From: Geosiphon pyriformis
Lineage: Eukaryota; Glomeromycota; Glomeromycetes; Archaeosporales; Geosiphonaceae
NCBI GenBank assembly: GCA_016748015.1
Contig: JAAOMT010000135.1
Coordinates: 206,097 to 270,096, forward strand
Length of the DNA: 64,000 bases
Direction: 5' to 3'
Both the position numbers and the translations under genes were made by a program. The notes under the pieces are model-generated. The model was not told where the DNA came from. It ran no database searches and saw nothing but the letters and a program-made list of their open reading frames with translations. Of this stretch, positions 44,923 to 56,500 are shown one piece after another (positions within the stretch are counted from its first letter, which is position 1; every line of letters starts with the position of its first letter).

Positions 44923-46642
44923 CTGAGAATATTTTGGTAGAAAGAGATGTTATTGAAACAACTGGTATTCATTCACAAATTTCTGAGTCTGGTGACACTA
45001 CTGAGTCTGAGAGTATTGACATGGAAAAAGAGTGCCTTGTTGAGGAGACCAGTATTGATTATGGAAAAAGGGATGCCTTTAATGGTGGGGACCCCAACCA
45101 AATACTGAAGAGCTTAGGTCTCAAAATTAAGACCAAAAAAGTTTTAGGCAAACCACTGGACAAAATCAACTTTGAAGACAGCTTTGATAATGGTGACTTT
45201 CTGGATGAGTTTGCTCTCCTTCCACCTTCTCTTCTACTCAAATCTTTGGTTCAGGTTTCTGTTCACAAATCTTTTACTTTGGATATTGATCTTGTGGCTG
45301 TTGCTGGGAAATTCTTTCAAGAAAAATCAAATTTTATCAAAAAAATTTTTTTAGGTGTGAATGGTTTTGTGGAGACCTTTACTCCTTCAAAATTTGGTGG
45401 TATTATCTGTGCAACTTTTACTTCTGAAAAGGCAATAATGGCTGCAGCAAATTTGGCAAATAAGCATGGTGTTGTGGTAAACATTAATCTCAAGCACTCT
45501 GGCTACAATCATATGAATTGAGCAATTGTGCTAAAAGAAATTCCTATGGAAACTTCTATTGAGGCTGTGCGTGCTGCTGTATTCGAGTTTGGGGTAATTA
45601 AGTTGATCAAAATGCAACTGGTGGGTTTGTGGCAAAAGGCATTCATCAAATTAGAGGATTAGAATCAGGCTGATCTCTTGGCATTTATGTGGTCTATCCT
45701 TATTGAGAAAAATGCAGTTCGTGTGGTCAGGACTGACATTAACAAACAAACATGGGACTCCAGAGACAGATTCAGAATATTACTCTACACTCTTTCTGTA
45801 GGAATGAATGCACATGATTTGTGGAATTTTCTTGTTTCAGTTGGTGGAAAAACATGCATCATCGACCATAATTCTGTCAACTACACTCATGCATGCTGTG
45901 CCACTGTGTGTTTTGACTCTGAGGAAGATATGAACTGGGCTGTAGCTGTTATGCCAGTTATAAAAGGTGTTGGTCTCCATTGGTCGTGTTTGTCTTTTCT
46001 TGTATGCTCTGCTTGTGATTCTCTTGGCCATACTTCTTTGTTCTGTAAATCAGTTGGAGTCTCTCTCATACCCAAGAACAAGAGGGCTCCTCTTTTAGCT
46101 CATGATTAATTTAGATTGGCAAAAATTTATGAAAAAAATTGGCACCTATCTCCTGTCCTTTGGCTTTTGGTGGGAAAACTTGGGCGTTGGTGGCTGGCTC
46201 TTCTCTTTTGGGTGGTTCTCTTGGCTATGATTTTTAACTTGGTTCTTTAAAAAATGGTAAACCTCTTCCTCCTGTGGTAAATGATTTAGAATCATGTCTA
46301 GTTAATATTGAAAGCAGTCTTGTCAACCTCATGGGACAAATTAATGAGTTGGTTAAAAGGTTGGAGTCATTCATGCTGGCAGTTTCCCAGCCTAGCTCTG
46401 GATGTTAGCTGCTAGTAACTACCTTATCACAGAATCAAGAGGAGGATATAGTGATGGAAGTGGGTTTGGGTGAAGCCACTAGTGGCAAGACTGCTGCCAT
46501 TTTGGGTTTAAATGTCTTACTTGAGGTTGTAAAACTGGAAAACATGTTGGAAGGTCTCTCTGCTTTGGTCATAAGTCTTTCGGCATGCTTAAATGGTTTG
46601 GCTTTGGTGGGTGGTACTCCTTCTCTACCTCTTTTTCAATGA
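44923..46642 (+). pseudogene. LINE ORF1, main part with zinc knuckle
   Basis: An acidic region (ESGDTTESESIDMEKECLVE) leads into two domains with RRM-like look (SFTLDIDLVAVAGKFFQ to GGIICATFTSEKA, and AIVLKEIPMETSIEAV onward). A zinc knuckle CSACDSLGHTSLFC (CX2CX4HX4C) follows at about 46005-46050. The C-terminal helical tail VVKLENMLEGLSALVISLSA ends PSLPLFQ. Such ORF1 proteins bind LINE RNA. Stops near 45519, 45659 and 46107, and a frameshift before about 46440, break it. Its TGA overlaps the ORF2 start as ATGA. Confidence 0.8.
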
Positions 46643-49600
46643 ATAGTCTGGTGTAGAAAATTGCAATGTGTAATGTTTGTGGGTTGAACAATCCTGCGAA
46701 ACAAGATGATGTTATTTGTTGACACAATGATATAAACAATTTGGTTTCTATTTTTACGGAGTCGAAACTTAAAAGGAGAGTTTGCCCATAGTTGGCCAAC
46801 AAATTTGATGGTGTTTGGGTTTTTACTTCTGGTCTGGATTCTGGTTTTCTGGGTGCTGGTGTGATGATTGTCATGAATTCTTCTTTGGCTAAACATGTTT
46901 GCAAAATCTCTAAGATGCCTGGTCGGCTCCTATCTATTAGGTTGCTTTTCAAGAATAAACTTTCAGTGTCTATTTTAGGGCTCTATGCTGGTGCTTCATC
47001 AGTGGTTTGGTTTTCTCAGGCTGGTGAAATCAATTCTCTCATTGCTAAGACTGTTAATAAGTCTTCTTTTGTTATCTTTGATGGTGATTTTAATGAAGAT
47101 GGTTTTCAGAAGTGTGCGAGTTTTAAAAAGTGCCTTGAGTTGGGATTGGTTAACTCTTTGATTGGAAGTCTGGCCATTAGAATGTCCACTTGGGTGAACT
47201 CTAGAGATGTCACGAAAACTATTAATTATGTGTTTGTTTTACCAAATCTGGTCAATTCTTTGGTACATCATGGTGTTTCAGATGTTGGTGATTATTTTGA
47301 TACAGACCACCAAGCTGTGTCTGTATTTCTGGACCTAAGTGGTTTGCTGAATACACACTTGTTTTTTTTTTACAAGCAGACAAATAAAAATTGTTGGAAA
47401 TTTAATGTCAAAAATGCCAGTGAGACTAAATAGCTTGAGTTTAAGAATGCTACGGCTACTAATGCTGCTATGTTTTCAGGAATGTTTAGTGATACTGTGA
47501 AATTTTCTGATCTTGGCATTATATGGGATGTTATTTGCAAGATTATGGTTCTTTCAGCTGGTGGTATTTTCAAAAAAAGATGGTTCAAGGGTTTTGATAC
47601 AGTTCATAATAGGGTATCATCTAGGTTTTCAAGCTGGTGAAGGCTTCTTGTTTGAGTTCTAGTGTCAGTTTTGCTTCACTTTTGGTTATATGAGACAACC
47701 TTGACTTTGCTGGTGCATTATCGGTGAAATCTATGTTCCATTCTGGTGCTAAATTTGATGATATTTGTTCTGCTCTGGCCAAAGTAAGGAGGTTATACCA
47801 CTCTTCAAAATTACTGGAGTCTAAGCATGCTGAGAAATCTTACATTAGGCAGGCTATTAACAATAGAATGGAAAGTTTTGAACTAGATAAGGGTCATACA
47901 ATCAGAAGTGTGTTGGAGCATTCTTTTCGCAAAGTGGTTTTGGACTATTTGGTTGTGAATGATGAGTTGGTTCTTGAACTTGATTTGGTGAAGTCCAAGA
48001 TGGATGCTATTATGGAAGGATGGACCAGGAAATGTGTAGTGGTTGATAATATCTCTGATACTTGGTCTCATCAATACAAACCTTTGGACTACATTTTTAA
48101 TGATGTTTTTTCTGAGGTAATGAGTGAAATTGATGTTGATAAATTGCATTGTGTGATTTCCAGTCTGCCTGATGGGAAAGCTGCTGGTCTCTTGGGTATC
48201 TCTAATGAGCTTTGAAAACATTGTGATAAATTGATTTTGGGTTTGCTTTTGGTTCTTCTGAATTCTTGTTTGTCTTGTGAGTTAGTGCCTGGCTCTTGGA
48301 AGGAGGCTTGGGTTTTGATGATTTCCAAATCTTATAAGTGGAAGGGTGTTTTCACGAATACTTGTCCTATTGCCTTGATTAAAACAGCTCACAAGATTCT
48401 CTCCAAGATTCTTTCAGATAGGATCTCACTGGCTTGCAGCTCCTATGATGTCTTGTGTGGTGACAATTTTTCAGTTTTAAAGGGTATGACAACTCAGTCT
48501 CCTATTTTTGCAGTTGGCTCAGTAATTGAGAATGCTTTGGAAAAGAACCGAGAACTCTGGCTTGTTCTACAGGACATGCAGAAGGCATATAATTCAGTTG
48601 GCTGGGAGCATCTTGAAAGAAGTTTGGTCAGGATCAAAATGTGTAGTAAATTTGTTCACTTTTTTGGTAGTATTTATAAGAACCAAACCAACCGTGTCAT
48701 AACAGATTTTGGTTTAACCAATGGTTATCAGGTGTTTGATGGGTTGGACCAAGGAGAAGTTTTTTCCTTTCTGCTGTGGCACATATTTTATGATCCTTTT
48801 TTGTGTGAAGTCAAGTGTCAAGAAAGTGTGTGTGGTTATAGGCTCAATTCTTATTTTGTTTTTAGAAATGGTCGGACTGAGTCTTAGACTGGGCTTTTTT
48901 CTTTCTTTACTGCTGGTGTCTTTGTTGATAATACTATTTGGGTTGGTGGCAGTCAGGCTGCTACTCAGCATATTTTCAACATTGCTAGTGAATTTTTTAG
49001 AGTCAATAACATTTCAATTAATAATGACAAAACTGTGGCTATTCCAATCAATTGTAGGGTCAGTATTCCATTTCTTTTTATTAGTGGTTTGCCTATTTCA
49101 GTTGTCTGTAGAGAGGAATCTCATCAGTATCTCAGTATCTTTTTGTCGACTGAGGGTCTTTCAAAGCCTAGCTTGGCTAAGGCACATTTGGATAATTGTT
49201 TTTTTTACTAATTTGGTTCTGAGGAAAGCAGTTTCAGATAAGCAATTCTTGTATCTGGTGTCAGCAGTTCTCTATTCTATAATTGGTTACAGAATGCAGT
49301 TTAGCTATATTCCTATTGGTGTGTGTAATAAATAGAATGCTTTGATTCACAGGAGCTTGAAATTGAAAGCTGGTCTCCCACTGGATTTTTCCAGTGATAC
49401 TATTCACTATCCCTCCTTTTATGGTTTAAAGTTGTTTTCACACTGTCAATCTGAGAGTAAAGTGGCTTTGCTTATTAGTTTTGCAAACTCTGGTGGGATT
49501 TTGGGGTGTCTGTTCACAGGTTACATGATTTACAGATTCTGTGTTGGCAGCCTGTTTACTCACTGATCTCTTCTGCTTGTATTCACGTTAATGTTTTCAA

Positions 49601-51293
49601 TAATTTCTTGGCTGGTGTGGTTTGCATTCTCCTTAATTGTAATTTGTCTTTGGATGGCTCTTTGACCAGTGCTTTTCAGTTTTGCAATAGGGTTCCTATG
49701 TCTGTTGTTCTTGGTGAATCTTTGTTTTTTAAGTTTTTATCTTTTCTCCAGCATTTTGGTATTGCTTTCATGGATCAGCTTCATAATCAACATGGTGTTG
49801 TTTTTAGCTGACACATCTTCAAGTAGTAGAAGAGGCTGAAACCTCGTGGCCCGGTTCTTGATTGGTTTGGATCTTCTATTGCATTTTTTGCAGCTTCTCA
49901 TTTCTCTCCTGCAGCCTCAGTTGGTGCTGGTCTTTTTAACTTTTGTGAGTCTGATGGTTTTGTGTCTGTCTGTGATCGTCTTTTCCAGGTTAACATTGAT
50001 AGTTTGTCAGTATATATGGATGGTTCTTTGAGAAATTTGGGCACAGTTGATTACAGAGCTGGAGCAGCTGTTTTTTTTGAGGACATTGATTTAGGTGTGG
50101 GTGTTGGTGTTCAAGATTTAGTGTTATCTACTTTGGCAGAGTTACAGACTATAGCATTGGCTTTGGAGTGTGTACCTGCAGCTTATTCTGTTAATTTGTT
50201 TTCAGATAGTCAAGCAGCTTTAGATGCTTATAAGTCTGAGTTAAGTCTGATGTGCCCTGACTTTCACAATCAATGTTGGGTTGAGCATCAGCATATTCGG
50301 AATGTTATCCACAGTAAGAATTTGAGAGTTAGCTGGCACAAAGTCAAGGGCCACTTCGGCATTTTAGGGAATGATCATGTTGATAGCATTGCTGATGTTG
50401 CTTCTCTATCTGGTTGGTATCTTCCTCCTTGTGTGGATGGATACTTTTTGTTGGCAGATGGTGGTGTTGTTTCTAGTAATTCTAGACACTTTGTTCGAGA
50501 TGTTTGCTATGCAGTTTGTCGTGTACACTGGGAGATTGGTTCTGGTTTTGGATTTCTGGCTGGTAGTTTGTATTCAGATGTTGACTGGCTCAGCTCTTCA
50601 AGGGTTTGGCACCCTGATTTGCATATGGCCACCAGTTTTACTAGCAGGCTCACAGCTAATACTCGTACTTATCTTATGAAGGCTTTGCACCATCAGCTTC
50701 TTATGGCTGTTTGAAGGCACATTTATAATAAATGTTACTCTAGTGTTCTGTGTCTGTATTGTGGTGAGGTAGAGGTTTCTGATTATGTGTTTTCTTGTGT
50801 GATTGATGATTTGGCTTGTCATCAGGTTCTGGAATCCTGCATGTCTTCTTGGAGGTTGCTTTCTGGGCTCTCTCTTCTCTCTTCAGTCATGTTGTAGTTA
50901 ATGTTCACTTGTGCTCTAGATTTACTAGTTTTCTTGGCTCTCTACAAGGGTTTTGTTTTCAATGGTTGGCTTCAGGAGGCTGTTACTGTCTTCCATAACC
51001 CCAAGATTGCTGGTGTTAAAATTACTAATTTTGTGCACTCTATATGTTCCGCTTTTAGAAATAATATTTGGCTGGTCTATGCCAAGCATCATGCTTTTAT
51101 GGAAAAGAATGGCCTGATTCCAATGGACAGGTTGTTTGTCATCTCTGTTTCTGGTTTGGTTTTGAGGCTTTCAGCTGGTGTGATTAAATTGTTTAGTATT
51201 ACTGAAGCCTTTGGCATTCTTTTTGGATTTCGCAAGTCTTGTTCATTTTTTTCAGACATTGGTAATCTGGTGTCTGTTAACATAGTTGTGTAG
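46639..51293 (+). pseudogene. LINE ORF2: endonuclease, reverse transcriptase, RNase H
   Basis: Endonuclease at 46639-47420: CNVCGLNNPAKQ, IFTESKLK, IFDGDFNEDG, FDTDHQAVSV. RT at about 48080-49100: LPDGKAAGLLGISNEL, LKTAHKILSKILSDR-type block, LVLQDMQKAYNSVGWEH, GLDQGEVFSFLL. The catalytic loop reads VFVDNTIWVG with the second Asp changed to Asn (about 48918-48930). RNase H at 50015-50420: VYMDGSLRNLG, LAELQTIALALE, FSDSQAALDA, GNDHVDSIAD. The zinc segment VLCLYCGEVEVSDYVFSC has lost its His. Frames: 1, then 0 from about 47700. Stops near 46656, 47431, 48885, 50714 and 50895. Not active. Confidence 0.87.
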
Positions 51294-51431
51294 TATTGTC
51301 CTGACTGGTTCAAGTGGCTGGTTACGTGTGGTAAAATGCATGATCTATGTCTAGTTTAGATTATTTCATTGATGTATAGTTCTAGGTGGTGTTTGGACCT
51401 CACTTGTTAAATGTAATAAAAAAAAAATTTT
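51294..51431 (+). other. LINE 3' UTR and tail
   Basis: GTAGTATTGTCCTGACTGG through TTAAATGTAATAAAA. The same tail ends the LINEs at 3415, 30960, 31605 (minus) and the ORF1-only element at 62738, so it is probably the RT recognition region. Confidence 0.7.
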
Positions 51432-51859
51432 AATAAACTAAAATACATTTTAATAAGCTACAAATTATTTTTACCAAAGACTTAAAAAAGTGAAAACAGT
51501 TGTTTATTTCTGCTATTATTACACTAAATTTCTTTGTAGTTCTTAATAAAATCTTAGATAAAATCTTTATTGTATTATCTGGCCTATTATCTAAAATAAA
51601 CTAAGATTAATTATTGACTATATTGTCAAAAATGGTGTTTTTTAGCAAATTATTGCCAGTTTTAAAAACAAAACAACAGTTTTTTGTTAAATTATCTATT
51701 CTTAAAAACTGGATTAATTAGATGGAAACTAATTTAATTTCTTTTCTGATTTCTGGTGCTGCTACTAATAGTGCTTGAAAAACTATTTTTAATTATTATT
51801 ACTCATAGAAAAAAGAGTACTAAAAAAAACAAAAAAAACAGATTATAAAATAGATCAAT

Positions 51860-52644
51860 AAAAAAATAGTACTTAACAAATAAGCACATGTTTAAAAAAT
51901 TATAACACAGTTTCAAAAATATGCATATTCTCAAAAAATAAACATATTTTTAAGAATAAACACATATCTAAAAAGTAGTATAAAAAAAGTAAAAATATGT
52001 AAGATCTTATATAATACAAATTATATATATATAACAAAAGTATTAAAAGCAGAAAAAAAATAGTAATTACTAAACAATAGTTAAAAATAAGTAATTATTT
52101 AATATTTTTTCCTTTAAAAAATAGTTTTTTATAACTTAAAATAGAATTATATTTATATTAATAAAAATATTTATTATTATTCAATTTATATTGTTATTAT
52201 TTAATTAAAAAATATTAATTACTGCTGTATTATCAACAATTTATGTTAATAGAATTTGATACTTAATTATACTAAACTAATAGCTCTTAATTATGACTAT
52301 TAATAGAATATTAATTTTTTATTTTTTATTATTTTTTATTATTTTTTATTATTATTTTTTTTTTGTTGTTTATTAATTGATTAAGAAATTAAGTACTAAG
52401 TAATTGATATCAAGAATAGTCTGGTAAAAAACTTATGAAACAAAGATAGTTTACCAAAAGAGCATAACTGTTAAAATAAATTGGCCACTACATTAAAGAC
52501 AGAAATTGAAAAAAAACCATTACTTAAATCTTTGTTCATTATATAAAAAACTCAACCAAAACTTTCAGACTCCAAAATCTTCAAAAATTATCATTATTAA
52601 TAGCTATTAAACACCAAATTACAGATTTGTTATTTGTTTTAACA
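51860..52644 (+). repeat. Eroded B-family LTR, plus strand
   Basis: Follows the B LTR (20888-21743) in order: TATATATATAACAAAAG region, ACTAATAGCTCTTAATTATGAC centre, T-rich tract, TTGATATCAAGAATAGTCTGG, and CAAATTACAGATTTGTTATT before a TAACA end at 52644. It is heavily converted to A/T. The left edge is not clear. Confidence 0.75.
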
Positions 52645-53227
52645 CCTTATATAATTATTTGTAATATTATCAAAGATTTGCTAAATGAGTAGTCTTTACT
52701 TTAATGCCTAGTATTATCTTTAAGATCAAATTGGCTTATATTAAGACTGTTTTTTAATCTATACATGGTTTTTTGGATGCAAAATCAGTATTAAAAAACA
52801 ATATAAAGCTTTTTTATGTGGAATTTGCTTTGCAAAAATTTTTGAAAGCTGTATTTTTGGTTGAGTTTACAAGTTCTGTTTGTTTGACCACTTTTAAAAT
52901 TGCTAAGTTTTTGGTAATTTCTGAGTCTGGTCTTTTTTTTGCTGCTATTATATTATATAATGTGTTTTTAGATATATCTGTTATTAATATTAAGATAGTT
53001 TTTAGTGTGTTTGATGAAATTTTTTGTGTTGTGCTAAAGCCAATTGGCATTTGACAATATGTAGTAATTTACTTTAAGATTTTAAATACTGTAGTATTTG
53101 TTTTGAATTATTGATTAGTTTTGTTAAGCAAAAATAATATTAGAATTCTTTTTTTGTAAATTAAAATAAGACTATGCTGTCTTGTAATAAGTTTAAGACC
53201 AAGTTAATTAATTTTTCTCTTGCTTGT
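52645..53227 (+). pseudogene. ORF1 fragment of the ORF1-only element
   Basis: Reads LFYVEFALQKFLKAVFLVEF, VISESGLFFAAIILYNVFLD and FDEIFCVVLKPIGI, then after a TGA QYVVIYFKILNTVVFVLNY. A nucleic-acid-binding, RRM-like ORF1 is likely. It stops at 53227, where the B-family LTR enters, and resumes at 61747 as CTIYKISNMIFQV. Confidence 0.65.
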
Positions 53228-53458
53228 TGTTACAAGTGATTATTTGGGGTCTTAAATCAAATAACAAATCCATAACTTGATGCTAATTCATTTTGATGAC
53301 ATTGGTAATATCTGTAGATTGTTGGTATCTAAAGATTTTGGTTGAGTCTTTTGTATAATGGACAGAAATTTAATTGTTGTTTTAATAGTCTCCCAAAATC
53401 GCAATTCTGTCAAATTTTTTTCTTAGTGTAGTGGCTAGTAATTCTCTTGGTAAGCTAT
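53228..53458 (-). repeat. B-family solo LTR, distal part (split by element D)
   Basis: The reverse complement matches 21500-21743 of the B LTR: ATAGCTTACCA, then CTGTCCATTATACAAAAGAC and TAGATACC, to the TAACA end at 53228. Its other half is 61123-61746. The flanks TTGT (53224-53227) and CTGT (61747-61750) look like a 4-bp duplication with one transition. Confidence 0.82.
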
Positions 53459-54100
53459 TGTTATGGTTGAAACCCATAGTTTTTATTAGTTATTACATGT
53501 ATTAGCCACTGATGTCATATAATTAGCCACTTTATTTTTAGATAGTGATCATTGACCTGATCAATGACCTAACCGTTAACCACTTTAGATAGCTATATAA
53601 GCAATGATTCCCTTAGCTGTAGAAAAACATGATTAAAGTAATGAAATAAACAATATCAATTACTTCCTCTTATAATCACTTATTCCCCTTTCCTTACCTT
53701 TAAGTATCTACTTGTTGGTATTCACATACCTTATCTTTTCCCCTTTTTGATTTGTATTTGTTAGAATTAGCCTAAGAAGCAATTGGCTTGCTCTTGTAAT
53801 TTATTGAATAAAGAAATGATTGAAAAGTACAATGATACCTGTTATTGATTCTAAGAATTGCTGAGTTAAGGCATAGAATAATAGCAATGATGTTATTTTG
53901 TTGACAATCACAGACTATCCCTCTACCTTCAGATTTAAGAAAAGATTAGTGACTGTGATTTTTATGAAACTGATCACGCACATTGAATTCCTACTTATTC
54001 AATTTGCTCCCTTATTGTAATTCTCTCTTTGTTTATTTCTATCACCATACAATACTGTTCTCCCTTGCTATCCGTTAGCTTGTTACTCCAACCCGTAACA
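53459..54100 (+). repeat. 5' LTR of element D
   Basis: 642 bp, with TATATAAG at 53594-53601 as probable TATA box, preceded by short TGACCTGATCAATGACC repeats. Nearly identical to the 3' LTR except for the repeat number and scattered transitions. Confidence 0.93.
53594..53601 (+). promoter_or_regulatory. TATA-like box in the D LTR
   Basis: TATATAAG, kept in the 3' LTR at 60616-60623, right after the 12-bp repeats. Confidence 0.5.
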
Positions 54101-54106
54101 TAAAAG

Positions 54107-54124
54107 TGGTGCTCCTTGTGGGAT
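54107..54124 (+). other. Primer binding site of element D
   Basis: TGGTGCTCCTTGTGGGAT six bases after the LTR. It differs from the A site at few positions. Complement ends in ...AGCACCA, as a tRNA 3' end would. The tRNA is not identified. Confidence 0.65.
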
Positions 54125-54152
54125 TGTCAAAATTCACTTATTCTTTCATTGT

Positions 54153-55706
54153 ATGGGTGATTACTCATATCTGCCACAACAATCAGAAGAACACTTTGCA
54201 GCACACAACAGAAATGACCTAGATTTCATTGAACTTAATCCTCTGCCCTCCTACTTGATCTGTTTCCCCCTTGAAGAACAATCCAGTAGACAATTCCAAG
54301 ACTTTTGGAACTGGTTTCTGAACAAGCATTTAGATGAAACCTACACAGCTTATACAACCTATTACTTTGACCAAGCTTATTTTGAAAACGACTTTGAAAA
54401 AAGAAACAACAATATCAATTAGCTTTTATATTCTGCAACCTTTGAACAACAGCCCCCTGATTTCGAATATCTGAATCATCAAATCCACATTTGGATTGCT
54501 GCCCATCAAGCAACTGAAACTCCCTTTGAAACAGAAGAAGAAAGCTACCAAACTGCCCCTGTTTTTGACCTTTTATCAAGCAAATCAGACTTGTCTACAC
54601 AAACAGTTACCCCAGAACCAATGGCTGTTGACCCCATACAAGCAAACATTTTGGCCACTCTCCAAGGTATACAAACTGCTCTAGGGTGAAGAAACAACAC
54701 CCCATTACCATTATTTAGAGATGATGCACAAGATCTAATTGAATGGTTGAATGACTTTGAAAGAGCCGCTACAGTCAATCAGTATGACAATGAGTACAAG
54801 TTCCAAATTGTTGGTGGCTACCTTCAAGGATCTCCTGCTATCTGGTTCTTACAAGGAACAGATGCCAATGCCCAGCAAAGAATTGTTAGATGAACACCAG
54901 CAAATGTGGGAGAAATCAACACTTCTTTCACTACCTGGTTTGAAAACAAGTTCAGAACCCCAATCTTAATATCCAAATGGCGTATGGAATTGGAAAGAAG
55001 AACCCAAGGTCCCAGTAAAGTTGTAATTGAATATGCCAAAGCAATCAGAAAGTTAATCAAATGAATAGACACTGGAAGAAATTGGACAAAAGAGCAGAAA
55101 ATTCACTCCTTCACAAAAGGATTGAGAACTGATCTATCATATGCTCTTTGGCCCCTCCTGGCCCTGAAAGATAATCCCACTATAAATATGGCCATTGAAT
55201 TAGCACAAAGAATTGAAGATAACCAAAAGATGCACTTGGAATCTACACTACCAGTTTTTGCTCTTGCTTCTGTCATGGCTTCTGCTTCTCAAATGGCTGC
55301 TACTTCTTTTGCTATTCACACTCAAGATCTAAATGAACAGTTAATAGACAGACTCACAGCAAATTTTGTCTGGTTATTAGAACTCTTAGCCCAAGCAGTC
55401 AGAGAAAATCAACAACCACAAAGACCCAAATTTGAACCACACTTCAATCAATCCCAGCAACCACCTTATCAAAGACAACAAAATCGTGGCCCACCTGTAT
55501 GCTATTGCTGTGGATTAACTGGACACTTTTCAAGAGATTGCAACAATTCTCCACTGTCTCCACCAGTTTCCAGAAACAATGATGCTCAGAACAACAGACC
55601 CAACAACAACAATGTGCCTAACCAAAGACCCAATTATGCCAACATTAATTTCTTTGGAGAGAATCCCCTAGTTGAAGCCACTATTTATCAGTCTTTAAAC
55701 TGGTAG
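54153..55706 (+). pseudogene. Gag of element D, four in-frame stops
   Basis: ATG at 54153 (MGDYSYLPQQSEEHF), frame kept to TAG at 55704-55706. Capsid-like part at about 54700-55250 (DDAQDLIEWLNDFERAA, IVGGYLQGSPAIWFLQG, IEYAKAIRKLI). Zinc knuckle CYCCGLTGHFSRDC at about 55500-55541, then an Asn/Pro-rich tail. Stops near 54420, 54687, 54890 and 55062 are each one transition from a sense codon. Gag ends three bases after a frameshift heptamer. Confidence 0.88.
55694..55700 (+). promoter_or_regulatory. Programmed -1 frameshift heptamer (gag to pro-pol)
   Basis: T TTA AAC, exactly in the gag frame (codons TCT TTA AAC TGG TAG). After a -1 slip translation continues CTG GTA GAC GCA in the pro-pol frame, open to 56279. 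The two frames overlap for only about 30 bases (the pol frame has a TGA at 55673), and the heptamer lies inside that overlap. UUUAAAC is an established slippery sequence. A strong downstream stem is not obvious; GCAC 55709-55712 could pair with GTGC 55728-55731. Confidence 0.75.
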
Positions 55707-56500
55707 ACGCACCTCCAAAGAGTGAAAGTGCAAGCCAACCAGAAAAAAACCTCTTTTTTGTTTTTAACTTAACTAATGATGACCATAACATGGATGAACT
55801 AGCAACCAACCTCTCTGAATTCACAAGAAAGAAGAAGAAAGCCAAAGTTGATTTCGTTCTGGATCCCAATAAAGCTTCTACATCAACTGCTGACAACAAT
55901 GAGCCCCCAAAAGTCAAAGTTTTCAAAAACCCTCCAAAGTTGGAACCCCCAGAAATAGTACAAAAATTCGGCCCCTATTTTGTTGTCAAAGACCTCATGG
56001 AAACCCCAGCACATATAACTTTTGGCCAATTGATGACCCATCCACAATTCAGAAAAGATCTTCGCAAATCTCTGATTCCAAAAAAAAAGACACCCAAAAC
56101 CAACAAATGCTCTCGCCAAGCTGGACTTGCTGACAATAGCAATGTCACTCCTCTAATTTGCAAAGCCCAAGTGGCTGGCTACTTTATTGATTTGATCTTA
56201 GACAGTGGATCATCTGTTAGTGTTATTGCCAAACACTTTTTTGAAGCAATTGGCAGAAAAATTGATGAACCATTCACATGACCAATGACTAATGTACATG
56301 GTAATAAAAAGAAAGAACTTGGCATAGCCAAAGCTATTCCTGTCTGCATCAATAGCATCAGCATTGAAACTAATATGGAAGTATCTGAAGCAAAAAAATA
56401 CACCATCATTGTTGGCAATGAATGGCTCAAGAAAGCAAAAGCTTTGCTTGATTATGAACTCTGTGAACTAACCATCAGATGTGATGAGAAACTCATTGTG
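55703..56500 (+). pseudogene. Linker and aspartic protease of element D
   Basis: A long basic/acidic linker (VDAPPKSESASQPEKN, then MDELATNLSEFTRKKKKAK) precedes FIDLILDSGSSVSVIAKHFF, with the DSG triad at 56201-56209 intact. One TGA at about 56279. The flap-to-C-terminal part reads IIVGNEWLKKAKALLDYELC. The protease resembles that of A-C only in its core. Confidence 0.82.

Larger units (their letters stand above)
34720..51431 (+). mobile_element. Long LINE (ORF1 + endonuclease-RT-RNase H), split by element C
   Basis: Outer parts 34720-34946 and 44923-51431 form one element of about 6.7 kb once element C and one copy of its CTGA duplication are set aside. The reading frame of ORF1 then runs on without a break. 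Order: ORF1 with zinc knuckle, ORF2 with APE-type endonuclease, RT, RNase H and zinc/C-terminal region, 3' UTR, A-rich tail. I recognise the family from Glomeromycotina. Several stops and at least one frameshift (between 47433 and 47724) make it defective. Confidence 0.88.

Noticed and set aside
46569-46952. Minus-strand ORFs across the LINE
   Set aside because: They lie opposite the endonuclease coding strand and show no family resemblance; shadows of the real frame.
55694-55700. TTTAAAC as a trace of an inserted virus
   Set aside because: The surrounding gag, protease and RT are of Ty3-type retrotransposon character; the heptamer is a shared translational signal, not evidence of viral origin.
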